Counted from the stretch's first letter, positions 11,216 to 22,205 are shown. The stretch: DNA of 64,000 nt from Charina bottae (GCA_023362775.1 JALMGJ010000025.1:4912001-4976000); one strand, 5' to 3'. Made by a program: numbers and translations. The notes: a model not told the origin generated them from the letters alone.

Positions 11216-11752
11216 TCTTAGCAATGATCATGGGATATAATTGTTCCACTGTGTTCTGCCCTGATTAGACTTCATTGGAATACTGTGTCCAGTTCTGGGC
11301 ACCACAGTTCAAAAAAGACAGTGAAAATTGAAGCAAGTACAAAAAAGGACTACCAAGATGGGAGAGAGTTTGGAAATCAAGCCATAGGAGGAATGGTTAA
11401 AGAATCTGGGGATGTTTACCCTACAGAACAGCCAATGGAGGGAGGATATGATAGGAGTCTCCAAATATCTGAAGGGTTGCTATGTAGATTTATTTCTGGT
11501 GCCTCAGAAAGCAAGACCAGAACAAGTGGGTTAAAACTAAAAGGAAGTAGGTCCAGGCTAGACATCAGATGGAACTTCCTGACTGTACAAGCTGTCAGCC
11601 TATGGAACAGGCTGCCACATGAAAAGGTGAGTTCTTTTGCACTAGTACAGAGGCAGGATGGCCATCCATTAGAGATGCTGTAGTGGATCCTGCACTGAGC
11701 AGGAGGTGGGTTCGATGATCTTTAAGGTCCCTTCCAACTCTATGGTTCTCTC
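11216..11752 (+). mobile_element. CR1 LINE 3' end
   Basis: Plus-strand CR1. Recognisable stretches are ggaatactgtgtccagttct with gggcaccaca, then atggaacaggctgccacatg, and the hallmark end gggttcgatgatctttaagg with cccttccaactctatggttc. CR1 3' ends finish in an 8-bp ATTCTATG-type repeat; here it grades into a (TC)n run at 11750. The coding frame is broken. CR1 LINEs usually lack long TSDs and none was seen. Confidence 0.9.
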
Positions 11753-11759
11753 TCTCTCT

Positions 11760-12455
11760 TTCTACAGTACTCATTCTTCCAGTACTCATTCTTCCTTTTC
11801 CCTCAGTTGAACAAGAGTTAAGTAGAAAAGCCAATCTATCTGGACTGCAGCACAAATACACTCATAGGAACAGTAAGATGCAGTAGCACATATACATTTC
11901 ATATAATTAAACATTAAATAGGGTTGTTGTTTTTTAAATGTAGTTGACTAAGAGAGATGCATAATCTGAGAACTACATGCACCCTCTCAAAAGTCCCAGG
12001 AGCTCCAATAATTGTTACCGAAATACAATTCTGAATGTTACAGAAGAGGAAAGTTATTAAAGGTATCATTGAAAAGTAGTCACATTTGTTCTATTTTACT
12101 AAAGGTCAGGGTCAACGAAATCAAATCAAATCAAACATTTCTGTCTTGCCTTCACCCACTACTCTCTCGGATGCTAAACATCGGTTCCTGCCTTGGAGAA
12201 GCTGCCCATCTCAGACCTAAAGGAGTTCTCTTTTCTTTTAAAACATAAGTGTTATATGATTGTTATGATATGATTAAAGGAAGCTGGGATCAGTCCAGTA
12301 ATACAAAGTGCTGCAGAAGTCAGTGCAGGAGAATCTACCGAGAGTAAACAAAAAAAAGTTTATAGGAGGCACAGGAAACCTCAATAACTGGAGCCAAGTG
12401 TGCTACTTGCATTGATCTTTGGGTTAAAAAGAGTGGTGCTGGAGTTACAAGGACT
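11760..12455. other. Unassigned DNA
   Basis: No repeat family or coding signal recognised. Confidence 0.4.
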
Positions 12456-12459
12456 GACA

Positions 12460-13740
12460 TGCCCTTATTTTAGCTTGTGAACAAGAGAAGGGTAAACCTT
12501 TAAAGCCAAAGCATACGAGATGGAGCTTTCAGGCTTGCCAATATCTGCAGAAGAAAGCTCCTTGAACATTTGCAGGAAGGCCATGCAGAGGTCTCAGGAT
12601 CCTAAAGAGTTCCAGATCAGTATTCACACTGCCTGGGCCAGACCAGCCAAACCTGAAGGTCAAAGCAGAAGCCAGACAGCTCAGGAGGATGAGATTTGGC
12701 AGAGTGGGGGTGTCACTGGCTATTAGAGCAGGAGGCCTCTCACACAGCCATCTGTTTGTTTTGCTGGCCACCCCAAGCAAGCTATTAACCCACATCCATA
12801 TATTCTGCCCAAGTCACCACTCACAGCTGCAGTCTGTGCTTCTCTGTGCTGAGAAGCCAAGCTGGGAGGCATGGTTGGGAGCCAGCTTCTCCCCTTGCCA
12901 AGCTCTAGACACATGCTCAGAAGTGCTTTCCTCCCAACGCAGAGACAAACAAGGGGGAAAGAACTTTGCTTCTGGCAGTTGCAGAGCAGCTGGAATTTGG
13001 CTGCCTGCAAAGAGCTGCCACCAGAATGCAGGTGGTGACAGGAGAGTGACAGGCAGGCTTCCCGGCACAAGCACAGGTTTCCCCCCTGTAACGGCACTCT
13101 AATTGTCTTGCTGCCTAAGGCGAGAATGAACTTGTGCTTTACTGGGAGAGATGCTTGAGACAGCAGACTGGGACTACCTCTCCATGCTTGCACTACAGCA
13201 CAAGGACAACCAGCATATTACAGTCATTTTTTCCAATGGATTTGTTACTGGTCCTCACAAATAGAAAATTGTGGAAAGGTTTCCTGTCAAGGGATTTGTC
13301 TGAAAGAACAAAAACTTCTCTTAAGGATCAAGACTTGTGCTGATACTGACTTCCTTATCGGTAAAGAACTACGCAAAGATGGTGCGTCTTCAGCCTATAG
13401 GATTATGTATCAATACCCTCTCATGGGCAGCATATAGCTTATCTTGATCAATCTCAAAAACATAAGTAGGCTTCAAAAGGAAGTATGTGAACCCTCTGTC
13501 CAACCATGGTTTGGGCTGAGATGGCATTCCCTCGTCTCCCAGAGCTCTAAACCCACCGGAGACTGCTGTCTTGGGGTCTCCTCACAAGGAGCAACTGTCT
13601 GGAGCACTCGTGGGCAATCCCAAGTCCTCTCCTTGTCTGGAGAGGAACTGAAAAGAGCTGGCCCACTTGCCGGCTCTTCATTCTGATGTAGTCATTGGCT
13701 CTGCTCTCTGCAGAGCTGACTTCAGTTCGCCATTTCTTCC
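12460..13740. other. GC-richer unexplained block
   Basis: This 1.3-kb stretch is visibly richer in G and C than its surroundings. It has long overlapping open frames on both strands (for example 12689-13102 plus and 12723-13193 minus) with no recognisable domain. On the minus strand 13560-13760 lies just downstream of the chromovirus chromodomain, beyond the L1, so part could be that element's 3' end and LTR. I could not prove this by eye. Confidence 0.35.
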
Positions 13741-13767
13741 CCAGAAGAAATTTCAGATGGACAAATT

Positions 13768-13847
13768 GTTTTTTTAAATAAATTTTATTAAAAGTTTTGC
13801 AAAGAACATAAAAGCTAACACAAACTATTAAAGAATAGAAGAAGCAG

Positions 13848-13902
<55 letters not shown>

Positions 13903-14165
13903 AAAGAAATAGAAAGATGTAGCTTCCGATTTCCTTTGCAGCAAATATAAGTACAATTACAAAATTATCTCTTACTCTAGGATTACAAAAAAAATGCTCA
14001 TTTTTTTCTATTATCCAATTTTTTTCTAATCATCAAAATCGCAAATCATAAGTGCATTTTTTCCCGTTTCATGCAAAAAGTCTATAAGGGGTTTCCAGTC
14101 AGCCATAAATGTGGATATTGTTTTTTCTCTGATCAAAGAAGTTAATTTAGCCATCTCCACAAGTC
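13768..14165 (-). mobile_element. L1 3' fragment nested in a chromovirus
   Basis: The poly(A) (T7 at 13769) and 3' UTR resemble those of the L1 at 10120. The UTR contains a (GAAA)n expansion at 13850-13903. At about 14035-14165 the minus strand encodes the end of L1 ORF2 (MADWKPLIDFLHETGKNAL). The 5' break coincides with the C-terminal side of the chromodomain of the adjoining Gypsy element, so the L1 probably landed in it. No TSD could be read. Confidence 0.8.
13850..13903. repeat. (GAAA)n microsatellite
   Basis: About 13 GAAA units inside the 3' UTR of the minus-strand L1. Confidence 0.95.
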
Positions 14166-14179
14166 TTGATGCATGAACA

Positions 14180-14300
14180 TCCTCTGCCACTTCTCATGAT
14201 CATTCAGTGTCAGGGCAGCCCTTCCAATGAACAAAATATTCAAGCCTCCCACTCCTGCATATAGAATCCAGAATACACTCGACTTCATATTCCCCTTCCC
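14180..14300 (-). pseudogene. Chromodomain of the Gypsy element
   Basis: Minus-strand translation gives EYEVECILDSICRSGRLEYF followed by VHWKGCPDTE, a clear chromodomain (YxVExILD...LxYxVxWKG). Stops follow at the expected WEP position. In chromoviruses this domain sits at the integrase C terminus and directs integration toward heterochromatin marks. The L1 interrupts just after it. Confidence 0.8.
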
Positions 14301-15035
14301 CCGCTACAAGGACTAGTGGGAGAAGTTGAATATAAAGGACAGGGATGTCCCTTCCACACAAGGAGAAACACCAGGTGTATTTTCACTGAGGTGGACGATT
14401 GCAAAAAGAAGGCCAGTGAGTTGATTTATGACAAGAAAGGTACCAATAAACTTTGAGTCTAGTTTCTTGGACAAGAAGAAGGTAAAAACTTGGTCAAAGG
14501 CCATACCAAATTCCTCACAGCAATTTTGATGTCTTTTTGCTTATGCACACCTGCTATACATTTGAATGCAGCCCTGGCCATATTTAACTGATATCTTTTA
14601 AGAGATGCTGGGCAGTCTGTCTTAGAGAATATTCAGAGGCTTGCAGAACTTTAGAGGTAGGACTTTTGGAGGGCAAGCAGTGGGGATTATAGCCATCAGC
14701 CAATCAAGAAATGCAGAGAGCTGCTATACGCAAATTCTGCAAATAACCACAAATCAGGCCAATTGTCCTGTTGATAGGAAATGTAACAATGCAAAAATTG
14801 TTCCAGTGTAGCATTAGTCTTCTCTGATTACCCATTTGATTGTGGGTGATGAGATAATGACAAATGAAAATGAATATTCAGCAAGTGAAAGGGGGCATTC
14901 CACAACCTGGATGTAAATTGAAAGCCCTGATTCAAGATCACATGACTGACTATAGGCCCTATACCAAAAAAATGTAATCTAGAAATGACTTTTGCAGTCT
15001 ACAGAACAGAGGATATTCCCTTATATGGAATAAAA

Positions 15036-15233
15036 TCAGCTATCTTGGCAAAACAGATCTACTATTACCAAAACTGTGATGTAACCTTGCACATCTATAA
15101 GATCAGTAATAAAATCCAGGGAAACTATGTCCCATGGTCCTGATGGAGAGGGGAGCAGGTGGAGCAAACTGGCTGGCTGAGCAATGATGGCCTTGCCCAG
15201 CAAAAGATATAATAGAATGTCACGTATTGACAT
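15036..15233 (-). pseudogene. Gypsy integrase core fragment
   Basis: 65 open codons carrying SGPWDIVSLDFITDL and ITVLVIVDLF. These match the first Asp region of the DDE core of chromovirus integrases (family form PW..I..DFITDLP...G...ILVVVDRFSK). The catalytic Asp of DFI is present. The frame then breaks, although homologous sequence continues to 14770 with stops and shifts. Confidence 0.8.
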
Positions 15234-15671
15234 GTGCTCTCACCCATGGCCACCAGAACTCTCTGAGTAAAAGATGCAGTGTTCTGAACATTCCCCCATA
15301 TCCTGCAGTCTTATTGTCATGGCAAAGTTGCAATAAGTTTTCCCTGAGAAGAAGAGGAATGTATAAATGACTTGTAAAGCAGTTGTCTTTCTGTCACAGA
15401 GAAAGGAGAAGAATCACTCTTTGGAGCTTCATGGAGGTCATCCATCCAAGTCCTGATATATGGATCTTCCTTGTTGTAAGCAAATCTGATCCAACAGATT
15501 TATTGCTTGCCTCCCCACCCTTAGCTTCTTTGGAGTTGTATATGGAATGGCTTTGAAGGACAGGAGACAGAGCCACTATCAAGGCAGTGGTCAGGTAAGA
15601 GGGGCTTGAGCCCAGGCCAAGAAAATAGCATGAGAAAATATCTCAGAAGCCCCTCCCTAATTTACAGGAAG

Positions 15672-15697
15672 ATGAGGGAGGGAGGGAGGGAGGGAGC
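15672..15697. repeat. (GGGA)n microsatellite
   Basis: Short purine run gagggagggagggaggg within the Gypsy LTR block. Confidence 0.85.
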
Positions 15698-15969
15698 AAA
15701 CTTGCAAGATTCTTTTACTATAACTGTTACAATAAAAGTAGTTATGACCTATATGGCATTGGTTTCTTAGTCTGGTCTACCTTTTTGGGCTGACAGAAGT
15801 GTCCCTTTGAGCCAGGGGATGGAAAAACTGTCAGATTTCAAGAATATAGTAGGGGGGATGGGCAGGGAATATCTGGTAGTTTATTTTGTGAGCTAGGATC
15901 ACAGGTGATGTAAAAATTGAAGCGGGAGAAATATTGCGCCCACCTGATTGAAGACATCATAGTTCTATT

Positions 15970-16370
15970 CAGCCAGGAGGGCTGGCATGCTTCAAGTCCC
16001 ATCCATTAGGCCATGTCATCTTGTGGGACCTAAGAGCCATGCCTTCCCTTTCACTGCCCCTTCCCTAAGGAATAGCATCCTCCTGAAGATACGGATGGCC
16101 CCAACCTTCTTGGCCTTTCATAAGGCACTAAGACCTGGACGTTCCCACAGGCATTTGGGCCAGGAAATTAAGTGAGCCTTGTTGGTTGGTTGGTTGGTTT
16201 AGTTACTGAATAAGACAGTAACTAAAGATATGGAAAGATTTTTCAATCCTGGGATTTATTGTTTCTTGCTTTTAATTTTGTAATTTTTTTTAAACCTTGA
16301 TATGCTACCTAGAGTCAGTTTGGTGAGATGGGTGGCTATATACTGTAAATTGAATAAATAAGCAAACAAA
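15970..16370 (+). mobile_element. L2-like LINE 3' end
   Basis: The plus-strand frame at 15987-16175 resembles the LINE ORF2 end (FPFTAPSLRNSILLKIR, TFLAFHKALRP). The 3' end reads cctagagtcagtttggtgag, then atgggtggctata, and stops in aattgaataaataag, the terminal motif of this family. A (GGTT)n run lies at 16181-16200. Old, diverged copy. Confidence 0.7.
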
Positions 16371-16374
16371 TATG

Positions 16375-17035
16375 CATGGAATATGGGAGCAAATGGGGAC
16401 CGGTTGTAGCTGAAACTCTTCTTTTTCCTCTCTGGAGAAATATGAGAAGCATCCCCTGTGATGGTTATTTGTTGTGTGACTTTAAGTGCACTCCTCAGAC
16501 ATATTGAAGGGTTCAGCTTTTTGGCAAATGGAGACAGGTCAAATTGAGCCACTCCACTGAAACAAATGGTTTGAATCCATAGACACCTATTTACTTTTCT
16601 TAGGATGAGATAAAGCTAGCAGAACCCACAAAACACACTCTCCCAAAGACGCAGTGGCTATAAAATAAATGCAGTTAGAGCAGAGAGGAGGGATAATTAT
16701 TTTTGCAGAACACCTAAATGCCAGGAGGAGCAAGGAAACTAGACAACACAATCAATTTAGCGAAACTACCAGCTTGCCATAAATTGTATATCCTGCAGTA
16801 AATTTCACTAGCGTTTTTTGCTAAACTGAGGCATCCAAGCTTTGGTTTCAATTAAATAAAACTGGCTATATTTTTATAGGTGGTCTCTTACTTCTTTTGT
16901 GCCCTCAGCAGAATGTAATAGACATTATACACATACAGTGTATATAAAGAAAAGAGTTAAGAGGTCACAAAAACAACATTTTCTGAAAGACAATCCATTC
17001 CTTCCTGCAACAAGCCCAGATTGTTTAGAAAGAGT
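16375..17035. other. Unassigned AT-rich DNA
   Basis: No feature recognised apart from unremarkable AT-rich sequence. Confidence 0.4.
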
Positions 17036-17043
17036 CTGAATAA

Positions 17044-17572
17044 TAGGCTGACCATACGTACCGTTTTAAACGGGACAGTACCGTTTTTTTCACATTTCCC
17101 GACCGTCCCGTTGTTTTAATATAAATGTCAATTTTGTCCCGTTTTTTATGAGGGCTATGTTAGTTGTAAATCAAAATTGTGTCATGGAGTGTGAGAAGTT
17201 TTATGATAAGGTATTGAAAGACCGAAATTTGCTGCGTGAGATTACTTCATCAGAGAAATATTCATGGTACAATCATGGTGAAATACAGTCCCCCTCTACG
17301 TCTACCTAAATTTTTGTATGAGTTCTGTCACTGAAGAATAATTGTTAGTTCAATATGTTCATGTAATAAAACTTTTTCATTTTAATGAAAACAAAAATAT
17401 TTTTATATACAGTAATCTATTTAAGGACCAGCAAATGGATCTTAAAAACTCTTTAAAACTTTTTTTATCATCTTACTTTTTCATGAATACGGAATATTAC
17501 ATAAGTTTAACCCCGTCCCATTTTTGCCATCCCAATGTCCCGTTTTTGTCTGAAGGAAATATGGTCAGCCTA
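17044..17572. mobile_element. hAT-like element, 8-bp TSD
   Basis: 529-bp element with inverted ends taggctgaccata and tatggtcagccta, followed inward by related cccgtttt-type blocks. It is flanked by a perfect 8-bp duplication ctgaataa at 17036-17043 and 17573-17580. An 8-bp TSD fits the hAT superfamily, although the terminal bases (TAGG...) are less usual. It contains a 53-codon open frame at 17148-17309 and an aataaa signal shortly downstream, as in a deletion derivative that kept the last exon of a transposase. Confidence 0.85.
17148..17309 (+). pseudogene. Possible transposase C-terminal remnant
   Basis: 53 codons from an ATG to TAA, including CVMECEKFYDKVLKDRNLLR and EITSSEKYSWYNHGE. The C-x4-F-x5-L...LL...S..KY pattern resembles the extreme C terminus of some hAT transposases, where the protein ends soon after the dimerisation domain. 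This is a resemblance by eye only. An aataaa lies about 55 bases past the stop (17366). Confidence 0.4.
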
Positions 17573-17724
17573 CTGAATAAATAATATCCAAATCAGACTA
17601 CTTATTGATATATTCACCCCATTAAGTGCCAAACTATTTCTTTCTCTATTTGGCCTGCTCAAAGACTCAATTAAGCACTGACGAACTAAATTAACATGCC
17701 TTGTATCTAGTCTGGTCTTCCAGA

Positions 17725-18101
17725 TACAGGTAGTCCTCGCTTAGCGACCACAATTGGGACTGGCAACTCTGTCACTAAGCACTGCGGTTGCTAAGCAGAA
17801 AATCATGTGACCATGACAGGCTTACAATGTTACTTCCCATTTGGTTGTTAAGTGAACCACTGTGGTCGTTAAGCAAGACATCACGTGACTGCAACTTGGA
17901 TTTTTACTTCCACATTCTCCATTAACTCTGCTTGTTGGAAGCCAGTTGTGAAGTATGTGAATTGTGATCACATTACCGTGGGACACTGTGATGGTCATAA
18001 ATGAGAGGATTGGTTGCAACCAAATCCTGTTTTTCTTTTTACACCATCGTAACTTTGAATGGTCACTAAACAAGGCAGTTGGTAAGCAAGGACTACCTGT
18101 A
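17725..18101. mobile_element. Tigger-like MITE
   Basis: Element body 17727-18099, with inverted ends CAGGTAGTCCT and AGGACTACCTG (the right end has one extra variation), flanked by TA on both sides. This fits the Tc1/mariner superfamily, Tigger-like. Internal repeats of gttaagtgaac, gtcgttaagcaag and gtcactaa types match a squamate family with many such short motifs. Non-autonomous: no transposase frame. A second, half copy is at 59500-59742. Confidence 0.8.
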
Positions 18102-18109
18102 TGTAACTT

Positions 18110-18465
18110 CTTTTCAAGTTGATGGGTGACTGATTTGTTTATGTTTTGGGGGTATTTTTTTTAATGAACAAATTAAATGAAGTTAATAAGGGACAGAGGA
18201 ATAAACTGTATACTGCTAAAAAAAATCATGAAGATAAAGGTTGTCCAATCAGCATCCTGTAACTGTATATTTTTCCCCTATAAAAAAATTACTAAAGCTC
18301 TCATAAATGCACCATTGTTTCTTAAAACAACTTTGTAGGTTTTTAGTATTTGTTTGGATCTAAGTGTATTAAGATAACAACACATATGAATGAACCTATA
18401 ATAATATGTATTGGGTTCAAACTCTGTTCAATGAAAGCCTTTACATTTCTAATCCTGAAACCTAA
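18110..18465. other. Unassigned AT-rich DNA
   Basis: No feature recognised. Confidence 0.4.
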
Positions 18466-18471
18466 TTGCAG

Positions 18472-18780
18472 TTTAAAGGTTTCCCCCGCACAGTCGTGTC
18501 CGACTCTAGGGGCCGGTGCTCATCTCCGTTTGTTAGCCAAGAGCCAGCACTGTCCGAAGACGCTTCCACGGTCATGTGGCCGGCACAACAGGTACGGAAC
18601 GCTGTTAGCATCCCACCGAAGTGGCACCTATTCATCTATTTGCATTTGCATGCTTTCAAATTGCTAGGTTGGCAAGAGCTGGGGCGAGTGTGGGAGCTCA
18701 CTCCATCACGTGGGGCTAGGGATTCAAACCTCTGAACTTGCAATCTTCCGATCGACAAGCCTGGCGTCTTACCCGCTGTT
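18472..18780 (-). mobile_element. tRNA-derived SINE, copy 2
   Basis: Same family as 9365-9715: left tail aaaggtttcccccgc, body ctaggggccggtgctcatct, then gattcaaacctctgaacttg and cttacccgctg at the right. The outer edge of the tRNA head (gagccaccacgcccc) is missing, so the 5' end is slightly truncated. gcagttta and gctgttta at the two ends may be a decayed TSD. Confidence 0.85.
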
Positions 18781-18916
18781 TACAAAAGTAAAAATGTCTT
18801 GCTCAGTGCTGTGGGTAATTAGCCAAATTTATTTTTAATGGTACAATTCAAAAAGCAAAAATTATTTCTTTTTGTTGATTTTACCTTATGATTAAAATAA
18901 ATTTTATGCTATATAA

Positions 18917-19081
18917 TATGATATGATGATATGATATGATATGATATGATATGATGATATGATATAATAATACTATACTATACTATACTATACTATACTA
19001 TACTATACTATACTATACTATACATACTATACTATACTATACTATACTATACTATACTATACTATACTATACTATACTATA
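18917..19081. repeat. (ATGAT)n and (ACTAT)n microsatellites
   Basis: An ATATG/ATGAT array (18917-18966) passes into a long pentanucleotide (ACTAT)n array (18970-19081) of about 21 units with one interruption at 19022. Close to the 3' end of the following LINE. Confidence 0.95.
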
Positions 19082-19368
19082 ATATTGGAAGGTATCTTAA
19101 GCAAGACATCATCTCTAGAGTATTACAATTGTCTAAGAGGAACTCAGTGTTTGGACAAACATTGGCATTTCATTCTGTACTTCTGATTAACCAGATTAAA
19201 GCTAACATATACTTCACTGGTATTTGTCTTCGTTTCTGCACATTAGCAATGTCATCTCTGCTCACAGGAAAATAGAATGTAAGCAGATTGCCACCAACTT
19301 TTGAAAAAATCTAATTTTGCTGAAAAGTTCAGCATCTCTCTGGTGCTTGGATTGTCTTACAAGGGTAA
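19082..19368. other. LINE 3' flank or UTR, unassigned
   Basis: Sequence between the pentanucleotide array and the LINE stop codon. It could be the LINE's 3' UTR, with the microsatellite grown from its tail, but I recognise no diagnostic motif. Confidence 0.35.
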
Positions 19369-19369
19369 A

Positions 19370-21605
19370 ATCTTAACAGTGGATCCGTAAGTGGCTGTAA
19401 AGGCCAATTCTGGATCTGCACAATCTCCCACAATGAGGCCATAGGTTTCCGGTTGGAAGACAGTCATGATGAGGGTTTGCTTGACGTGCCTTCCTTTTAG
19501 CTCGTTTCTCCCTTTCACCCTGTACTCGTGCTTCTTCAAAGTCCATAGCGCCTTTAATAAAGGCTGACCTCCAATTGAAACGCTCATGAGTTAGGGCTTC
19601 CCAGTTCTCAATGCTGATATTACATTTTTTTAAATTAGCTTTGAGAGTATCTTTGAATCTCTTTTGCTGTCCACCAATATTACGTTTTCCATTCTTAAGT
19701 TGGGAGTAAAGTAGCTGCTTTGGAAGACGACGGTCAGGCATTCAAACAACATGGCCAGTCCAGTGAAGTTGATGTTGGATGATCATTGTTTCAATGCTGG
19801 TGGTTTTCGCTTCTTCTAATACACTAACATTAGTCCGCTTATCTTCCCAAGTAATTTGCAGAATTTTTCGGAGGCAGCGTTGATGGAATCTTTCAAGAAG
19901 TTGGAGGTGGCGTTTGTAGAGGGTCCATGTTTCACAGGCATACAAAAGGGTTGGTAGTACAATGGCTTTGTAAACAAGCATTTTGGTCTCCCTGTGAATG
20001 TCCTGATCCTCAAACACTCTACGCTTCATTCGGGAGAAAGCTACACTCGCAGAGCTCAGGCGATGTTGAGTTTCAGCGTCGATGTCGGCTTTTGTAGATA
20101 GATGGCTGCCGAGATAACAAAACTGGTCAACATTTTCTAGTAACACAGCTTTAAGCTGGATAGATGGCGCTGCAGAGGGATTGCTTCGAACTTGCTGGTA
20201 AAGCACTTTGGTTTTTTTAATGTTAATCGAGAGGCCGAGTTTTTCATATGCTTCTGCAAAGATATTTAGGATAGTTTGAAGGTCTTCCTCTGAGTGTGCA
20301 CAGACTACGTTATCATCAGCATATTGAAGTTCTATAACAGAAGTTGTAATTACCTAATTTTTTGCTTTCAGCCTACTAAGATTAGAAAGCTTTCCATCTG
20401 TTCGATATATAATTTCTACACCAGTAGGAAGTTTCTCTTCAACAAGGTGTATAATCATAGCGATGAAGATAGCAAATAAGGTTGGAGCAATAACACATCC
20501 CTGTTTAACGCCGGATTCCACTTTAAATGGATCACTTTGAGAGCCATTGTTATTCAGGATTGTTGCCATCATGTCGTCATGGAGTAGCCGCAAGATGTTC
20601 ACAAATTTATCAGGGCATCTGATTTTCAGAAGGATGGTCCAGAGAGCAGTATGATTTACAGTATCAAAAGCTTTAGTCAGATCAATAAACGCCATGTACA
20701 GAGGGCGGTTTTGCTCCTTGCATTTTTCTTGAAGCTGTCGTGCAGTGAAGATCATATCCACTGTTCCCCTGGAAGGGCGGAAGCCATTTTGCGTTTCAGG
20801 GAGGATGTCTTCTGATATAGATAGGAGACGGTTTGCGAGGATCTTTGCGAGGATTTTGCCTGCCGTAGCTAGAAGGGAGATGCCTCGATAGTTTCCACAG
20901 TCTGTTCTATCACCCTTTTTAAAGAGAGTGATAATTATGGCATCCCTAAAGTCTGCTGGAATCTCCTCCCTCATCCAGATTTTTTCGATGAGCTTATGAA
21001 GTTGTTGTGCAAGTTCAGGCCCGCCTTCTTTAAAGACTTCAGCAGGAATCCCATCAGGTCCATTAGCTTTGTTATTTTTCATTTAATTAGTGGCTTTACT
21101 GACTTCCTCCAAACTAGGGGGTACTGCAAGCTCATCTCTTATTTGTTTTTGCGGGATTTGCAAGAAGACTTCATCAGCCACAGTAAAGTGACAATTAAGG
21201 AGATTGTAGTAGTGCTCTTTCCAGCGCAGTGCAATAGACTCTTTGTCCTTTAGAAGTTTTGCACCATCTATTGAGCGTAAGGGATTTGTACCATAGTTTG
21301 TTGGTCCATAGATGGCCTTTATGGCATTAAAAAAGCCCCGTGCATCATGAGCATCTGCAAAATGTTGGATTTCTTGGGCTTTTTTAATCCACCATATGTT
21401 CTTAAGTTCTCTAGTTCTTCTTTGGACTTCTGCCTTTGCACTGGCGTAGATTTTTTTCTTAACGGCACAGTTAATATCTTTTTGCCATATCCGGAAGGCT
21501 TTCCTTTGCTTGTCAATAATATGTTCGATCTCACTATCATTCTCATCAAACCAGTCCTAATGTCTCTTAGTTTGGTATCCGATAGTTTGTTCACAATATT
21601 ATTTC
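19370..21605 (-). mobile_element. Non-LTR LINE with C-terminal zinc finger
   Basis: Minus-strand LINE, 5'-truncated, carrying a reverse transcriptase, a linker and a terminal C2H2 zinc finger. The clade is uncertain (RTE-like or Vingi/Proto2-like). The coding frame runs on one phase from about 21590 to 19373 with four stop codons and no frameshift, unusual for such an old copy. The 5' end merges into unrelated sequence near 21600. Endonuclease is absent. Confidence 0.85.
19373..21595 (-). pseudogene. LINE ORF2: RT and C2H2 finger, four stops
   Basis: From the 5' side: DWFDENDSEIEHIIDKQRKA and the stretch HFADAHDARGFFNAIKAIYG (about 21320-21370); the RT proper from 21082, with NKANGPDGIPAEVF, NYRGISLLATAGKIL, FIDLTKAFDTVNH, GVKQGCVIAPTLF, and YADD at about 20315; then FCYLGSHLS, LYACETWTLYKRH, and a terminal finger CGRLCRSRIGLYSHLRIHC. 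Stops are TAG 21557-21559, TAA 21083-21085, TAG 20354-20356 and TGA 19742-19744. Three of the four are explained by single C-to-T changes from CAG, CAA or CGA. Catalytic Asp residues (FIDLTKAFD, YADD) are intact. The protein would act in target-primed reverse transcription. Confidence 0.85.
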
Positions 21606-21895
21606 AGCCTATGGCTTGCTTAAGGAAACTGGGTATTGAAAGTGTATGGAAGGAAAGGCAATGTTAAATAGGGTATTAGCAAGCCTTTAGAAGCTGCTTC
21701 TGTTGTACTGGAGTATTGAGAGCTTGGAGTTTCTTTTATTATTTGTAGATATATTTGTATTTCAGAAGTAGGCCCTCCCAGGATTCTGAGACAATGCTGC
21801 CGAAACCTGGCAGCAAAGTGGCTGAATTTAACCAGTGTGATTTTTTAAAAAATGAAAGGCAGATGTGGGAACAATAGGCCTCTGAGAGGCTAACC

Positions 21896-22205
21896 CAGCC
21901 TTTCTCAACCTTTTGAACCTGGAGAAACCCTTGAAATATTTTTCAGGCCTTAGGGAACCCCTGCAAATTCAGGCTCAAATATAGGCCAGAAGTTACCAAA
22001 TTATTATACTCGTTTCCTGTGTAGGCCTGTATATACTGTATGCATTAACAGTGTTCTTAAACTAAAAATAATGAAACTTACCTCTTTAATGTGAAGTTGC
22101 CCAAATTTGAAATAATTTTTAAAATAAATCTTGATTTCCCAGGGAACCCATAGTCACCTCTCGCGGAGCCCTAGGGTTCCACGGAACTCTGGTTAAGAAA
22201 CCCTG
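21896..22205. mobile_element. hAT MITE
   Basis: 310 bp with imperfect inverted ends cagcctttctcaacc and ggttaagaaaccctg, and an 8-bp duplication with one mismatch (ggctaacc at 21888-21895, ggcttacc at 22206-22213). No coding capacity. Terminal CAG...CTG plus 8-bp TSD is the hAT signature. More diverged than the foldback MITEs of similar termini at 24.6, 32.5, 37.5 and 61.1 kb. Confidence 0.85.

Larger units (their letters stand above)
14166..15850 (-). mobile_element. Gypsy chromovirus, internally deleted
   Basis: Decayed Ty3/Gypsy element on the minus strand. From 5' to 3': an LTR-like block (15600-15850, beginning tgtcagcccaaaaagg), a gag-like remnant (15394-15582), the integrase zinc-finger region (LLQLCHDNKTAGYGG, 15240-15340), the integrase core (GPWDIVSLDFITDL, 15036-15140; then FTSRLWN and HHPQSNGQSEKTN at 14770-14960), the integrase C-terminal region (KLDSKFIGTF) and a chromodomain at 14180-14300. 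Most of gag, protease, RT and RNase H are missing. The same LTR type recurs at 30.9 and 52.9 kb. Confidence 0.8.

Noticed and set aside
12689..13193. Overlapping 137- and 156-codon frames as possible host genes
   Set aside because: No domain, opposite strands over the same bases, no splice or promoter evidence; GC-rich sequence lacks stops by chance.
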